Source of the DNA: JADMIH01 sp035274425
GTDB lineage: Bacteria; Chloroflexota; Chloroflexia; QHBQ01; JADMIH01
Direction of reading: 5' to 3'
DNA length: 64,000 nucleotides
NCBI GenBank assembly: GCA_035274425.1
Contig: DATEOC010000004.1
Span: 1 to 64,000 of the forward strand
Shown: piece by piece, positions 33,194-42,551 of the stretch
Layout: the number at the start of each line of letters is the position of its first letter
Numbering within the stretch: the first letter of the stretch is position 1
Made by a program: the position numbers and the translations under genes
The notes under the pieces: model-generated
Told to the model about the DNA's origin: nothing
The model's database searches: none
Seen by the model: only the letters and a program-made list of their open reading frames with translations

Positions 33194-34102
33194 ATGGAGA
33201 AGGCAACCAAAGACACATACTTGCAAATCGTGAGGAAGCATTATCCACAGCTTGCCGGTGAACAGGTGAATATCCTTGAAGGAGGTAATGACCACTTCGT
33301 ATTCGTTGTGAACCAGGAGGTCGCATTTCGCTTCGCCCGAAGCGCAAGAGAACGGAAGCCTGCCGTAACAAAGTTTCTGGAGATATTCTCGCGCTGCTCA
33401 CCTCTTCCCATTCCCAGGCCGGAGATGCACTTCGATGTACAGAACGGCATACCCTACGAGACCGGCCCCTTCATCCCAGGCACGTCGTTCTACCCCGAAA
33501 TCGCAAAGAGCTTCACGCACGATGAACTTATGACAATCGCCAGGCAGCTGGGGCACTTTCTAAGCGTGTTGCACTCCTTCCCCCTTGACCTGGCGCGAGA
33601 GATAGGTGTTGACGAGATGGACCCCGCCACCTTTTGGGAGTATATGCAGAGAGATGCGTTTCCAGAATATGAGCGGGTGGTCTTTCCACATATTTCGACG
33701 AGAGCGCAAAAGTGGATAGAGAGACTCTTTGCCGATTATATTGGCACCATAAAGGCGACTCCCTTCACGACAACTGTTACTCACGCTGATATGTGGGTCT
33801 TTCACATCATCGTTGATCACCAGAGGCATACACTCTCTGGAGTAATAGATTTCGGACTGCGTATCGCTGATCCTGCAAACGATTTCAAGGCTTTCGAGCA
33901 CTACGGCCAGGCCTTTGTCGCAGAAGTGTACCGCAACTATAATTTACCCATAGACGACAGCTTCGAGATGAGGCGGCTATTCTACACAGGACACGACGTT
34001 GTATACATTCTCGCCCAGGCCATCCTGAGGAGTGACTCAAAACAAATATCAATCGCCCATCGGCAATTAGTAGAATACATAGAGGCCCATCCACATAGGT
34101 AA
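33194..34102 (+). CDS. Aminoglycoside-phosphotransferase-fold kinase with altered Brenner motif
   Basis: 302 residues, APH/choline-kinase fold. The nucleotide-binding lobe (ILEGGNDHFVFVVNQEVAFRFARS) leads to the catalytic loop THADMWVFH, where the usual metal-binding Asn of H-x-D-x-x-x-x-N is His. The second acidic motif VIDFGLRIADPANDF is intact. The substrate is unknown: a sugar, an aminoglycoside or a small amine. AT-richer than adjacent genes and seven bases after the epimerase stop, so it may be a late insertion into the operon. Confidence 0.8.
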   Translation: MEKATKDTYLQIVRKHYPQLAGEQVNILEGGNDHFVFVVNQEVAFRFARSARERKPAVTKFLEIFSRCSPLPIPRPEMHFDVQNGIPYETGPFIPGTSFYPEIAKSFTHDELMTIARQLGHFLSVLHSFPLDLAREIGVDEMDPATFWEYMQRDAFPEYERVVFPHISTRAQKWIERLFADYIGTIKATPFTTTVTHADMWVFHIIVDHQRHTLSGVIDFGLRIADPANDFKAFEHYGQAFVAEVYRNYNLPIDDSFEMRRLFYTGHDVVYILAQAILRSDSKQISIAHRQLVEYIEAHPHR

Positions 34103-34133
34103 GCTATTCACAAAGTTTCCTGGATAAGTTGCT

Positions 34134-35630
34134 ATGGCGAGAGCTATAATTCAAAATTCAAAATTCAAAATTCAAAATTCCCTAAAAGGGCTGCTTGTGG
34201 TGGGCGTGGGCGCGCTGGTCGGGCTGCTGCCCGCGCCTATCGGGGCTGCGGGCGTGGTAGGTCTCACCATCGCGGTGCTCATCCTGCGCAGGCCAGTGTG
34301 GGGGGCGTATGCGCTGGTGCTGAGCGTGCCCATTCAGAAAGCGGTGAGCCTCCCCACGGGCGCAAGTGGGCCTGAGATAACGGTTACGCAGGTACTCTTC
34401 GCACTCGTATTGGTGGTGTGGTGGGCGTGGATGATGGTGCGCGAGGAGAAGAGACTGCACATCACGCCTATCGCGATAGGGTTGCTCTTCTTCCTCGTGG
34501 GGACGCTGCCGAGCCTGTGGACCACAGGCTCGATGTCGGAGAGCCTGGCGGAGATTTCGCGGTGGCTGGTGACGATACTGGCCTACGTGATAACGATCAA
34601 CTCCGTGCAGACGCGGCGCGAGATGAGCGGGCTGGTCGCGGTGATGCTCATTGCTGGGCTATCGGAGGCGCTCCTGGGGTTGGTACAGGCGTATAGCGCT
34701 CTCGGCCCGGCGAGCTTCATCGTGAACGATTTGTTCACGCGTGCTTACGGGACGATAGGCGCGCCTAACTCTTTCGCCGGGTATCTGAACATGACCGTGC
34801 CGCTTGCGATGTCGCTGGCGGTATACCACGCTGGAAAGTGGTTTGGAGAGCGGAAGGCGCGACCCGTCCTCGAAAGGCCGGAGCACGTGACGCTGAGGCG
34901 GCTGCGAGTGCCACTCTTCATGTCGCTGATCGCGCTGTTGCTCTTCTGGGCGGTGATTACGACCCTCTCGCGGGGTGCGTGGATAGGGCTGGCGGCGGGC
35001 GTGCTGATGATGGTGCTGGCGCTGGGGAAGAGGGCTGCCGCGGCTATCACCACCCTGGGAGTGGCAGCGCTGGCATTGTTGGGGCTGGGCGCTGCGGGGG
35101 CATTGCCGCCTGCGGTGAGCGAGCGGTTCGACCTGCTGACGAGCCAGATCACCGTCTTTGACCCCAGGGGGATAACTCCCAACCCCGACAACTACGCTCT
35201 GATCGAGAGGATGGTGCACTGGCAGGTGGCGGGCAACATGTTCCTCTCAAGCCCGTGGACGGGGGTGGGGATAGGTAATTTCAATACCCGCTTCGACGAG
35301 TTCGGGATACAGGGGTGGCCCTATTCGAGGGGGCACGCGCACAATTATTACCTCAACATGCTCGCCGAGGCGGGCGTGGTGGGGCTGGCGTTCTATATGC
35401 TGATGCTGGTTATAGCGGTAGTGGTGGGGTTCAAGGCGCTGAGAAAAGTGCGGGCGCGTGGCGATACGTATGGGGAAGCTGTGGTAATTGGAGCACTGGG
35501 TATACTGGTGACGTTCATGGTGCATAATTTCTTCGAGAACCTGCACGCGCTGAACATGGGTATACATTGGGGGGCGGCTCTGGCGTTATTTACGCTGGTA
35601 GATAGAAGGGCGGAGAGCAGTGAGGCGTGA
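34134..35630 (+). CDS. O-antigen ligase/polymerase family membrane protein
   Basis: 498 residues, about 12 membrane helices. The Wzy_C-type region has TLSRGAWIGLAAGVLMMVLA, SPWTGVGIGNFNTRF, RGHAHNYYLNMLAEAGVVGL and a final MVHNFFENLHALNMGIHWG. It joins or polymerises lipid-linked glycan outside the membrane. Residues about 4-16 (QNSKFKIQN) come from a TTCAAAA heptamer array (34148-34180). Its stop overlaps the next gene's start. It resembles the ligase half of the upstream fusion, so two ligase activities may act on one polymer. Confidence 0.88.
   Translation: MARAIIQNSKFKIQNSLKGLLVVGVGALVGLLPAPIGAAGVVGLTIAVLILRRPVWGAYALVLSVPIQKAVSLPTGASGPEITVTQVLFALVLVVWWAWMMVREEKRLHITPIAIGLLFFLVGTLPSLWTTGSMSESLAEISRWLVTILAYVITINSVQTRREMSGLVAVMLIAGLSEALLGLVQAYSALGPASFIVNDLFTRAYGTIGAPNSFAGYLNMTVPLAMSLAVYHAGKWFGERKARPVLERPEHVTLRRLRVPLFMSLIALLLFWAVITTLSRGAWIGLAAGVLMMVLALGKRAAAAITTLGVAALALLGLGAAGALPPAVSERFDLLTSQITVFDPRGITPNPDNYALIERMVHWQVAGNMFLSSPWTGVGIGNFNTRFDEFGIQGWPYSRGHAHNYYLNMLAEAGVVGLAFYMLMLVIAVVVGFKALRKVRARGDTYGEAVVIGALGILVTFMVHNFFENLHALNMGIHWGAALALFTLVDRRAESSEA
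34148..34180 (+). repeat. Heptamer array TTCAAAA in ligase gene
   Basis: Four to five units read in frame as SKFKIQN close to the ligase N-terminus. Confidence 0.9.
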
Positions 35631-36909
35631 AGTCAGCATCATGATGTTGCTGTCAGTTGGTATGCTGATGTCCGGTTGTGCGCTATCGTCAGTGCCTGAG
35701 CCGAATGGTAAGCCGACAGTTGTACCCGCCCAAAGAGCGACTGTCGATGGCGAGACTGTCACAGCCGAAGACCATTACGATATTGGAGAGCTTTACGCTG
35801 AGAAGGGCAAATATGCTTTGGCAATAGCTGAATACGACGAGGCAATCAGGCTCAAGTCAGATTATGCGGATGCATACGATTCGCGAGGCTGGGCCTACTA
35901 TAACAGAGGCGAATATGAGAAAGCTATTGCAGACTACAACTATACCCTCAAGTTTGACGACTTCGATGGCTGGGTTTATTACCGGCGCGGCCTCACTTAC
36001 GAAGGGCAGGGGCAGATTGACCTTGCCCTGGCCGATTATAGCCAGGCTATCACTATTGACCCGGAAAACGAAGACTTTTTTAAAGAGCGTGGGCGGGCAT
36101 ATACTGATTTAGGCCTGATCTACGGAGATACTGTCTATTTTGACAAGGCTATAGCAGATTACAGTCAGGCTATAAAGATATGGCCTGAAGATGATGAGGC
36201 ATATGCTAACAGAGGTTGGCTCTACTCCCAGAAAGGGGAGTATGGACGTGCATACCAAGACTATAACAAAGCACTGGAAGTATATCCTGACAGCGCGGCA
36301 GCCTATAACAATCGAGGTATGACGCACCTTGATTCAGGGAATATTGACAAGGCAGAGGCGGACTTCAAGAAGGCTGATGAGCTTGCACCGGAATGGGGCC
36401 AGCTGCATCTTAGTCGCGGGCAGTTTTTCCTGCGCCGAGAGGAGTGGCAGGAGGCCATTGAGGAATTTGATGAGGCGATTAGATTGGATCCTGATCGGGC
36501 GGAAAGTTACTCCGGACGGGGGTGGGCATACGTCAAGACCAACGAGCTTGACAAAGCGCAAGCAGACCTGGACAACGCGCTCAGGTTGAAGCCAAATTAC
36601 ACTGTAGCCTATATGCGCCGCGCTTTAGTGTATGCAAAGAAGAGGAACTTCCCCCGAGCGTTTGCTGACGCTAATAAAGCGATTGAGCTTAATCCGAATT
36701 ATGCACCAGCGTATTATGATAGAGGTTGGATACACCTGATGTTGATCAATGACTATGCGGCGGGAGGTGAACAAAGTAAGAAAGCAGTAATGAGAAGGGC
36801 GATACCAGACTTTGAGAAAGCATTGGAATTGAGCAAAGACCCTGCTTTACGAGCCAGCATACAGAAAATACTAAATGACTTAAAGAAGGGATTGGAAGGT
36901 GAAAAGTAG
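35620..36909 (+). CDS. TPR lipoprotein
   Basis: 429 residues. A lipoprotein signal (MMLLSVGMLMSGC, lipobox Cys about residue 20) is followed by a short linker and about nine TPR motifs (YDIGELYAEKGKYALAIAEY, YYNRGEYEKAIADYNYTLKF and so on). As a membrane-tethered scaffold it could hold the glycan assembly machinery together. GTG 35620 overlaps the ligase stop, consistent with translational coupling. AT-richer than the ligase. Confidence 0.82.
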   Translation: MRREVSIMMLLSVGMLMSGCALSSVPEPNGKPTVVPAQRATVDGETVTAEDHYDIGELYAEKGKYALAIAEYDEAIRLKSDYADAYDSRGWAYYNRGEYEKAIADYNYTLKFDDFDGWVYYRRGLTYEGQGQIDLALADYSQAITIDPENEDFFKERGRAYTDLGLIYGDTVYFDKAIADYSQAIKIWPEDDEAYANRGWLYSQKGEYGRAYQDYNKALEVYPDSAAAYNNRGMTHLDSGNIDKAEADFKKADELAPEWGQLHLSRGQFFLRREEWQEAIEEFDEAIRLDPDRAESYSGRGWAYVKTNELDKAQADLDNALRLKPNYTVAYMRRALVYAKKRNFPRAFADANKAIELNPNYAPAYYDRGWIHLMLINDYAAGGEQSKKAVMRRAIPDFEKALELSKDPALRASIQKILNDLKKGLEGEK

Positions 36910-36932
36910 CTCGTACCGGGCTAGAGAGGTTT

Positions 36933-37865
36933 ATGAGAGTTCTCGTAACAGGCGTGGCAGGCTTTATCGGCTCGCATCTATGTGAGGAGTTGATACGCGA
37001 GGGGTATGAAGTAGTGGGGGTGGATGCTTTTATCCCCTATTATCCCCGCGCGGTCAAAGAGCGGAACCTTGAGTGGCTGAGGGGACAGACGCGATTTGAG
37101 TTCTACGAGGTTGACTTGCGCGATGGCGAACTGGCGCCGCTCATGGAGGGCGTGGAGGCGGTGTTCCATATCGCGGCGATGGGGGGTTTGCTGCTGAGCT
37201 GGACCAATTTTGACATGTATATGACGTGCAACATACAGGCTACGCAGAGGTTACTGGAGGCGACGAGGAAGAGTGGAGGAGTGAAGCAGTTCATCCACGC
37301 CAGCACGTCGAGTATATATGGAGCGGACGTAACGGGACCGGAGTCGAGCCTCCCCCAGCCCGTATCACCCTACGGGATTACGAAGCTGGCGGCTGAGCAT
37401 CTGGTGCGTACTTATGAGGAGCAGTTCGGGCTGCCAACGACCATATTGAGATACTTTTCGGTCTACGGGCCGAGACAGAGGCCCGACATGGGCTATTACA
37501 TTTTCATCGATAGCATGTTGCACGACAAGCCTATCACCATCTTCGGGGACGGAAACCAGTTGCGTGGGAATAGTTACGTGAGCGACATCGTGCGTGCCAC
37601 CATGCTGGCACACGCGAAGTTCGAGCCTGGGGCAGTGTACAACGTCGGAGGGTCGGAGGAGATAAGCGCCAACCAGGTGATTGGGATACTAGAAGAGATT
37701 ATCGGCAAGAAAGCAGACATCGAGTATGGCCCTCCTAGACCCGGAGAGCAAAGGCGCGCCCTGGCCGACACCACGCTGGCGCGAGAAAAGCTAGGCTTCA
37801 CCCCCCAGATGCCCCTGCGAGAGGGTCTGAAGGCGCAAGTAGAGTGGCAGCGCGGTGAAACGTGA
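36933..37865 (+). CDS. NAD-dependent sugar-nucleotide epimerase (GalE/WbpP-like)
   Basis: 310 residues, extended SDR: VTGVAGFIGSHLCEELIREG, the S-S/T-Y-K active site in ASTSSIYGAD and SPYGITKLAAEHL, and YFSVYGPRQRPDMG. Most likely a UDP-glucose, UDP-glucuronate or related 4-epimerase that feeds the polysaccharide locus. ATG 36933 lies 23 bases after the TPR lipoprotein. The stop is within a CGTGAAA heptamer pair. Confidence 0.88.
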   Translation: MRVLVTGVAGFIGSHLCEELIREGYEVVGVDAFIPYYPRAVKERNLEWLRGQTRFEFYEVDLRDGELAPLMEGVEAVFHIAAMGGLLLSWTNFDMYMTCNIQATQRLLEATRKSGGVKQFIHASTSSIYGADVTGPESSLPQPVSPYGITKLAAEHLVRTYEEQFGLPTTILRYFSVYGPRQRPDMGYYIFIDSMLHDKPITIFGDGNQLRGNSYVSDIVRATMLAHAKFEPGAVYNVGGSEEISANQVIGILEEIIGKKADIEYGPPRPGEQRRALADTTLAREKLGFTPQMPLREGLKAQVEWQRGET

Positions 37866-38099
37866 AACGTTTCACCCCACACCTATCTTTTTCCCATCCC
37901 CTTCGTTATACTAGTAGGTATAAGTCTATTGTCGAATAGATTTATGCGGCCCGTTGAGTGCCAGGTTCTCTCTTCGCCAGGGCACAATGATGCGGAGATA
38001 GAGCGTACCACGCGTAAACCGGCCCGCGACTCGTATAGAACTACTAGGGCATGAAACTTGCCCTATAGCTCTGGCTTAAATGAGCTACGAGGAGTGGTT

Positions 38100-38681
38100 G
38101 TGGCGCAACCGGAAGAGGAGCGATCGTGGGTAGAAAAGGCGCGCGCGGGAGACCCCTCCGAGCGTAGCGACGCTGCGGGCTGGCTTTATGAGCGCTACTT
38201 CGACCGGATATACAGGTACGTTTACCTCAAGCTGGGAGACCCCACGGACGCTGAGGACCTCACTGAGCAGGTGTTCCTCAAGATGATCGAAGCCGTAGGG
38301 AATTTCCAGTGGCAAGGGTCGTCCTTCGCGTCCTGGCTCTACCGCATAGCGCACAACCAGGTTGTAGATTTCCTCAGGCAGCATTCGAGACGGCCCCAAA
38401 CGCCCTTAGAATCTGTGGGTGATACCTTACCCGCCGACGGCCATGATCCACATGAGCACGCCGAGCGCCGGGACTTCGCAGATCAACTTATAGAAGCTAT
38501 GGAAGACCTCACCGATTTGCAGGCGCAGGTAATCGCCCTCAAGTTTGGCTCGGACCTCACTAACGCACACGTGGCAGAGATACTGGACCGCACAGAAGGC
38601 GCGGTAAAAGCATTGCAGTACAGCGCGCTGCAAAAGCTGAACAAGGTGATGGCTTCAAGGGGGTTTGGGCCGGGAGAGTGA
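38100..38681 (+). CDS. ECF-type sigma-70 family RNA polymerase sigma factor
   Basis: 193 residues with sigma region 2 (YRYVYLKLGDPTDAEDLTEQVFLKM, SFASWLYRIAHNQVVDFLRQ) and region 4 (LTDLQAQVIALKFGSDLTNAHVAEILDRTEGAVKAL). It directs RNA polymerase to a stress or envelope regulon. GTG 38100 follows ACGAGGAG and is preferred to a TTG at 38058. The next gene encodes a membrane protein with a cytoplasmic lead and is its likely partner or antagonist. Confidence 0.88.
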   Translation: MAQPEEERSWVEKARAGDPSERSDAAGWLYERYFDRIYRYVYLKLGDPTDAEDLTEQVFLKMIEAVGNFQWQGSSFASWLYRIAHNQVVDFLRQHSRRPQTPLESVGDTLPADGHDPHEHAERRDFADQLIEAMEDLTDLQAQVIALKFGSDLTNAHVAEILDRTEGAVKALQYSALQKLNKVMASRGFGPGE

Positions 38682-38752
38682 CGACGGACGACGGACGACG
38701 GACGACGGACGACGGACGACGGACGATAGACGATAGACGATAGACGATAGAC
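38681..38752. repeat. Long heptamer array GACGACG then GATAGAC
   Basis: About six GACGACG-type units pass into four GATAGAC units, then into GCAGAAG-like units, filling the gap between the sigma factor and its membrane partner. The change of unit without a gap suggests units mutate and expand in place. Confidence 0.9.
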
Positions 38753-38822
38753 GGCAGTAGGCAGAGGGCAGAAGGCAGTAAGGCAAACGGGAATAAATCC
38801 GAAATCCGAATTTGGAGAGAGA

Positions 38823-40718
38823 GTGGCAGAGGTAACAGTACAAGACGCGCTTGAGTATTGTCTGGAGAACCCGGACGGACTTGGCGTGGAAGAGTTACTG
38901 GCAAGGTTCCCCCAGCACCATGGGGAGCTTGGGCCGCTGCTTGCACTCTCCAGCCGGATAGCGGAAGTGGCACCCCCTCCCGTGCCTGCCGACCGCCGTG
39001 CCGCGATGAAGGCGCGACTTATGGAAGCGGCTGCTCAAGGCCAGGCCATAGCGGTTGCCTCTGAGAGACCCACCAGGCCGGTGGTCGTGCAGGCGGGACG
39101 TAAGTGGGACTGGATATGGGCCGTGTTGCGACGCCCAGCGCTGGTGGCATCGGCGATGGCTGTGCTGTTGGTGGCGGGGATATGGTGGGGAGCGGCGTCC
39201 GCACTACCTGATAGCCCCTTCTACAACATCAAGCTGGCATCCGAGAACTTCATGCTCAGTTTCGCCGGGGGAGATGCGGACAGGGCGAATGCGCACGTGC
39301 GCCTGGCGAACGCAAGGCTTGAAGATATTCAAGCAATGGAAGGGCAAGGTAAGCTGGCGGAGGCCGGAGGCGCGATCAACAACTATCAGGAGCATATCAA
39401 GAGTGCCTCTACCCTGCTGAAACAGACTGCGGGCACGTCGAATGAAGGCGTCAAGGCGGGAATTAGCTCGGCTATCACCAACTTCGAGCAAACCTTCAAG
39501 AGCTTTGAAGGCGATGTGGCGGCCCTGCCTGGCACGATGAAGTTGGACATTGCGCAACTATACGGCGACCTATTGACTATCAGGACGGAGATCGGTGACC
39601 CACCGCGTATAGACGTGCCGGACGGTATCAAAATAATCCCGCTCGGCCCCACACCTAGCCCAACGCCGGGAAGCCCAACCCCAGGCACAGACCCGTCAGA
39701 GACTACCCGTGTGGTGAGTACACCTACCAGCGGAATTATCGCTACAAGAACGCCGGGGGTCACCGGCACGAGCACCCGGACCGCAGAGGTGGCCGCAGCT
39801 ACCGGCACGAGTACAGCCATTTCCGGCGCAACCAGAACGGCAACCCTTGGTGGGACAAGAACAGCTACGGCACAACCGACCCCTCCTCTGCCGTTTCTAG
39901 GGACACCGCGGCCTACGCGTACAGCAACGAAGACTGCGGCTACTCCTACCCCCACCGTAACCATCGTAGCCCCACCCATCAACACCAAACAACCAACGCG
40001 TACCGCGACCTCCACCAGCACAAGCACGCCATCGAGAACGAGCGTACTGAGTACACCCACCAGAACTCCCAACGTAGCGCCAACTCTGTCCCCATCCAGG
40101 ACGGCTACAAGAACTCAAACGGCGACTTATACGGCTACACCACCGATTGAGCCCTCGCCAACGAGTAGGCCGCCAGGGCCGCCAGCAATAACCCGTACCC
40201 ATACACCGGGACCGCCACCAGTGACTCGTACCCGTACACCAGGACCACCCGAACCGCCTGGACATACGCCACATCCAACCAGGGAAGTACAACCGAGCCA
40301 TACCCCTAGACCTACGAACGTGCCGCCACGTCCAACCAACACACACATACCACCCACTCCACCGGCAGAGCCTACCAGCACCTCATGTGAGCTGCGCATA
40401 GAAGAGCTGGAGGTGGAGTCATCATGCCAGCCTGGCGGAGAAGTAGATTGGGTTGCCGAGGTAGAGAACAGAGCTTCCACTGCACAAGAAGGGGATTGGG
40501 AGGCAGTTCTGAAGATAAAGACGCTGATCGGACCTTATATCGAAGTAGCCAGACTGAATGGGAGGGCTACGTTCCAGCCGGACAGCACCACGGAGATCGA
40601 AGGTAGCTTCAGCCACGTAATACTCCCTAGTACGAAGACCGTGAGAGTGGAATTGACTATAACCCGCGATGGGAGAACATGCGATGAAAAGAAGATCAAG
40701 GAGAAAGAGTGCGATTGA
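38823..40718 (+). CDS. DUF5667-like membrane protein with long Thr/Pro linker; probable sigma-factor partner
   Basis: 631 residues. The first 100 residues are cytoplasmic (DALEYCLENPDGLGVEELLARFP is typical of anti-sigma-like leads in this phylum). One membrane helix (LVASAMAVLLVAGIWWG, about 110-127) follows. Next comes an extracellular helical domain (SPFYNIKLASENFMLSFAGG, later IQAMEGQGKLAEAGGAINNY) of DUF5667 type, then about 240 residues rich in Thr/Pro/Arg, and a terminal beta domain (SCQPGGEVDWVAEVENRAS). It could sense wall stress and control the upstream sigma factor. Start GTG 38823 follows GGAGAGAGA. Confidence 0.75.
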   Translation: MAEVTVQDALEYCLENPDGLGVEELLARFPQHHGELGPLLALSSRIAEVAPPPVPADRRAAMKARLMEAAAQGQAIAVASERPTRPVVVQAGRKWDWIWAVLRRPALVASAMAVLLVAGIWWGAASALPDSPFYNIKLASENFMLSFAGGDADRANAHVRLANARLEDIQAMEGQGKLAEAGGAINNYQEHIKSASTLLKQTAGTSNEGVKAGISSAITNFEQTFKSFEGDVAALPGTMKLDIAQLYGDLLTIRTEIGDPPRIDVPDGIKIIPLGPTPSPTPGSPTPGTDPSETTRVVSTPTSGIIATRTPGVTGTSTRTAEVAAATGTSTAISGATRTATLGGTRTATAQPTPPLPFLGTPRPTRTATKTAATPTPTVTIVAPPINTKQPTRTATSTSTSTPSRTSVLSTPTRTPNVAPTLSPSRTATRTQTATYTATPPIEPSPTSRPPGPPAITRTHTPGPPPVTRTRTPGPPEPPGHTPHPTREVQPSHTPRPTNVPPRPTNTHIPPTPPAEPTSTSCELRIEELEVESSCQPGGEVDWVAEVENRASTAQEGDWEAVLKIKTLIGPYIEVARLNGRATFQPDSTTEIEGSFSHVILPSTKTVRVELTITRDGRTCDEKKIKEKECD

Positions 40719-40791
40719 CCCGATAATAGGAGCGGCGTCGAGAAGCATGGAATATCCCGAACAGCGAGCATACTGACGCTCTATCAACTCT

Positions 40792-40852
40792 GTGAAAAAG
40801 GGCAAAAATGAAGGTTTGGCTAAGCCAAACCTTCATTTTTGCCCTTTTTCAC
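40792..40852. terminator. Perfect 61-bp palindromic bidirectional terminator
   Basis: Two exactly complementary 30-base arms around one central base, starting GTGAAAAAGGGC and ending GCCCTTTTTCAC. Both strands end in a T-run. It separates two convergent genes. Confidence 0.9.
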
Positions 40853-40872
40853 ACTCCTCTCCCCATTGAAGG

Positions 40873-42483
40873 TCAGCGCCGCAACGCGCCCTTCAGGCCG
40901 CTTACCTCTTCCTGGGAGAAGGGTCTGAGGGCAATAAGGAGCAGGCCATAAATAGCGAGAAGGGCGAGGCCGCTAAGGATGTATAGGGCGAAGTCGGCTG
41001 TCGAAGCTGACCACCGCTCAGCGACAGACCACAGCACCCATGCAGGCACCACAAGGACAAGACCCGAAATGAGAGGCTTGAGTATGAGGTTAGCCAGGTT
41101 GAGCTGGCCCAATTCCCGCCGCGTCCAGTAAATGAAGGGCACGAGCAGTACCACTTCGCTGAAGATAGTGGCGATGGCCGCACCGTTGATCCCAAGTAAT
41201 GGCACCAGCAGCAGATTTGATACGAAATTGAAGGTGACGGTCGCTGCGAAGGCTACGGTAATGAGACGCTGGCGGTCAAGGGCGATTAATACGTACTGAG
41301 TGATGCCATTGATAAAGCTGAGAGGGAGGAAGAAGATGAGAATCTGGAGAGCGATAGCGGACTCGGGCAGGTAGCCGACCTTGCCGCCCGTGACTATGGC
41401 TATCAGGAGAGGGGCGAACCATACCGTGAGAGCTACAAGCGGAACGGAGATGACGGTAAGGGCTTTGAGAGCGAAGGCGTATTCATAGAGGAGGCGGGGG
41501 CGGTCGTTGGCAGCATGGCGGGACATGCGTGGGAATAGGGCAAGTGTAACGGCGGGGGTGATGAGGAGCGCAAAGTTCAGAAAGCGATAGGCAGCCTCGT
41601 AACGGGCCACTTCAAGGCTGGAGGCGCTAGCCTGGATGATGAACTGGTCAGCCCGGAAGAAGAGACCTACCAACAGCGCGTTGAGCATGAGGGGCCAGCC
41701 CGCTGAGAGGAGCGCTCCGATTTTGGATTTTGGATTTTGGATTTTGGATTGGCTTGACCTTGACCCCCGAAATCCAAAATCCAAAATCCAAAATCCAAAA
41801 TCAGGAAAGTGTTGGCGGAGGAGGTATAGGAAGACCAGGGAGGTGAGGAGGGTAGTGGCGAGTGCGGCGACTGCCAGGCCGATTACGCCCCAGCCGAGAT
41901 AGAGCGCGGCGATGCCCAAACCAACGTTTATCGCTGAGGTGATTACGCCGATGATAGCCGGGAGGGACATTCGCTCGTATGCGTAGAAGAGGGCAGTTAC
42001 CGAGCCGGAGAATGCGCTGGGGATGAGAGAGACGGTAAGGATAACGACGGCCCACGCACCCTCGGCACTGAGGTTGAAGAAGCCTACATAGAGAGCTATG
42101 AAGAGAGTGACAGGCACTAATAACGCCAGGCTTATGAGGAGGCGCAGGGTCAGGGTTTGGCTGAAGAGGGCAGACGCACTCTCGCTTTCAGCATCGGTAT
42201 CGCGGCTCCTGGCTATGTCGCGAGCTGCAAGGGTGCCAAGTCCCCACTCGGAGATGGTGCTCGTGTAAGAGAAGACGATTGTCGCCAGGATGTAGCCGCC
42301 CAGCGATTCGCCCGCCACCAGCCGGAATTGCACGATAGCGTAGCCCAGCATCAGCAGCTTGGTTACGACCTGGGCAACAAAGGGATTGAGGGCGTTGAGA
42401 GCAACCCTTCGGGCGGGATTTTGGATTTTGGATTTTGGATTTTGGATTTCAGGCTCTATAGGTGTGAAGTCCGGGTCAAGCAT
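40873..42483 (-). CDS. Polysaccharide flippase (Wzx/MATE family)
   Basis: 536 residues, about 14 membrane helices, family Wzx/MVF: NALNPFVAQVVTKLLMLGYA, TLAARDIARSRDT, ALFPRMSRHAANDR and later INGITQYVLIALDRQRL. It moves lipid-linked sugar units across the membrane. ATG 42483 follows GGAGGTG at seven bases. Two heptamer-coded insertions are present: residues 12-23 (EIQNPKSKIQNP) and about 228-256 (FGFWILDFGF then SKIQNPKSKI). The second is an inverted pair of arrays between membrane helices. It runs against the sigma/DUF5667 genes and probably belongs with the next two genes. Confidence 0.88.
   Translation of the reverse strand: MLDPDFTPIEPEIQNPKSKIQNPARRVALNALNPFVAQVVTKLLMLGYAIVQFRLVAGESLGGYILATIVFSYTSTISEWGLGTLAARDIARSRDTDAESESASALFSQTLTLRLLISLALLVPVTLFIALYVGFFNLSAEGAWAVVILTVSLIPSAFSGSVTALFYAYERMSLPAIIGVITSAINVGLGIAALYLGWGVIGLAVAALATTLLTSLVFLYLLRQHFPDFGFWILDFGFRGSRSSQSKIQNPKSKIGALLSAGWPLMLNALLVGLFFRADQFIIQASASSLEVARYEAAYRFLNFALLITPAVTLALFPRMSRHAANDRPRLLYEYAFALKALTVISVPLVALTVWFAPLLIAIVTGGKVGYLPESAIALQILIFFLPLSFINGITQYVLIALDRQRLITVAFAATVTFNFVSNLLLVPLLGINGAAIATIFSEVVLLVPFIYWTRRELGQLNLANLILKPLISGLVLVVPAWVLWSVAERWSASTADFALYILSGLALLAIYGLLLIALRPFSQEEVSGLKGALRR
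41720..41802. repeat. Inverted pair of TTTTGGA arrays inside the flippase gene
   Basis: TTTTGGA units (41720-41750) and TCCAAAA units (41770-41802) are separated by 19 bases. Both arms are translated, one as SKIQNPK and the other as FWILDFG, and the mRNA would form a long hairpin within the coding region. Confidence 0.9.
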
Positions 42484-42551
42484 GTCGCACCTCCGGCCAT
42501 ACTTGAAGTGGACCACCAAAATCCAAAATCCAAAATCCAAAATCCAAAATC
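42417..42551. repeat. Second inverted pair of TTTTGGA arrays at flippase start
   Basis: Arms at 42417-42449 (coding, N-terminus of the flippase) and 42516-42551 (between it and the upstream gene's stop). The flippase Shine-Dalgarno and start lie in the loop between the arms, so the hairpin could affect translation. Confidence 0.8.
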
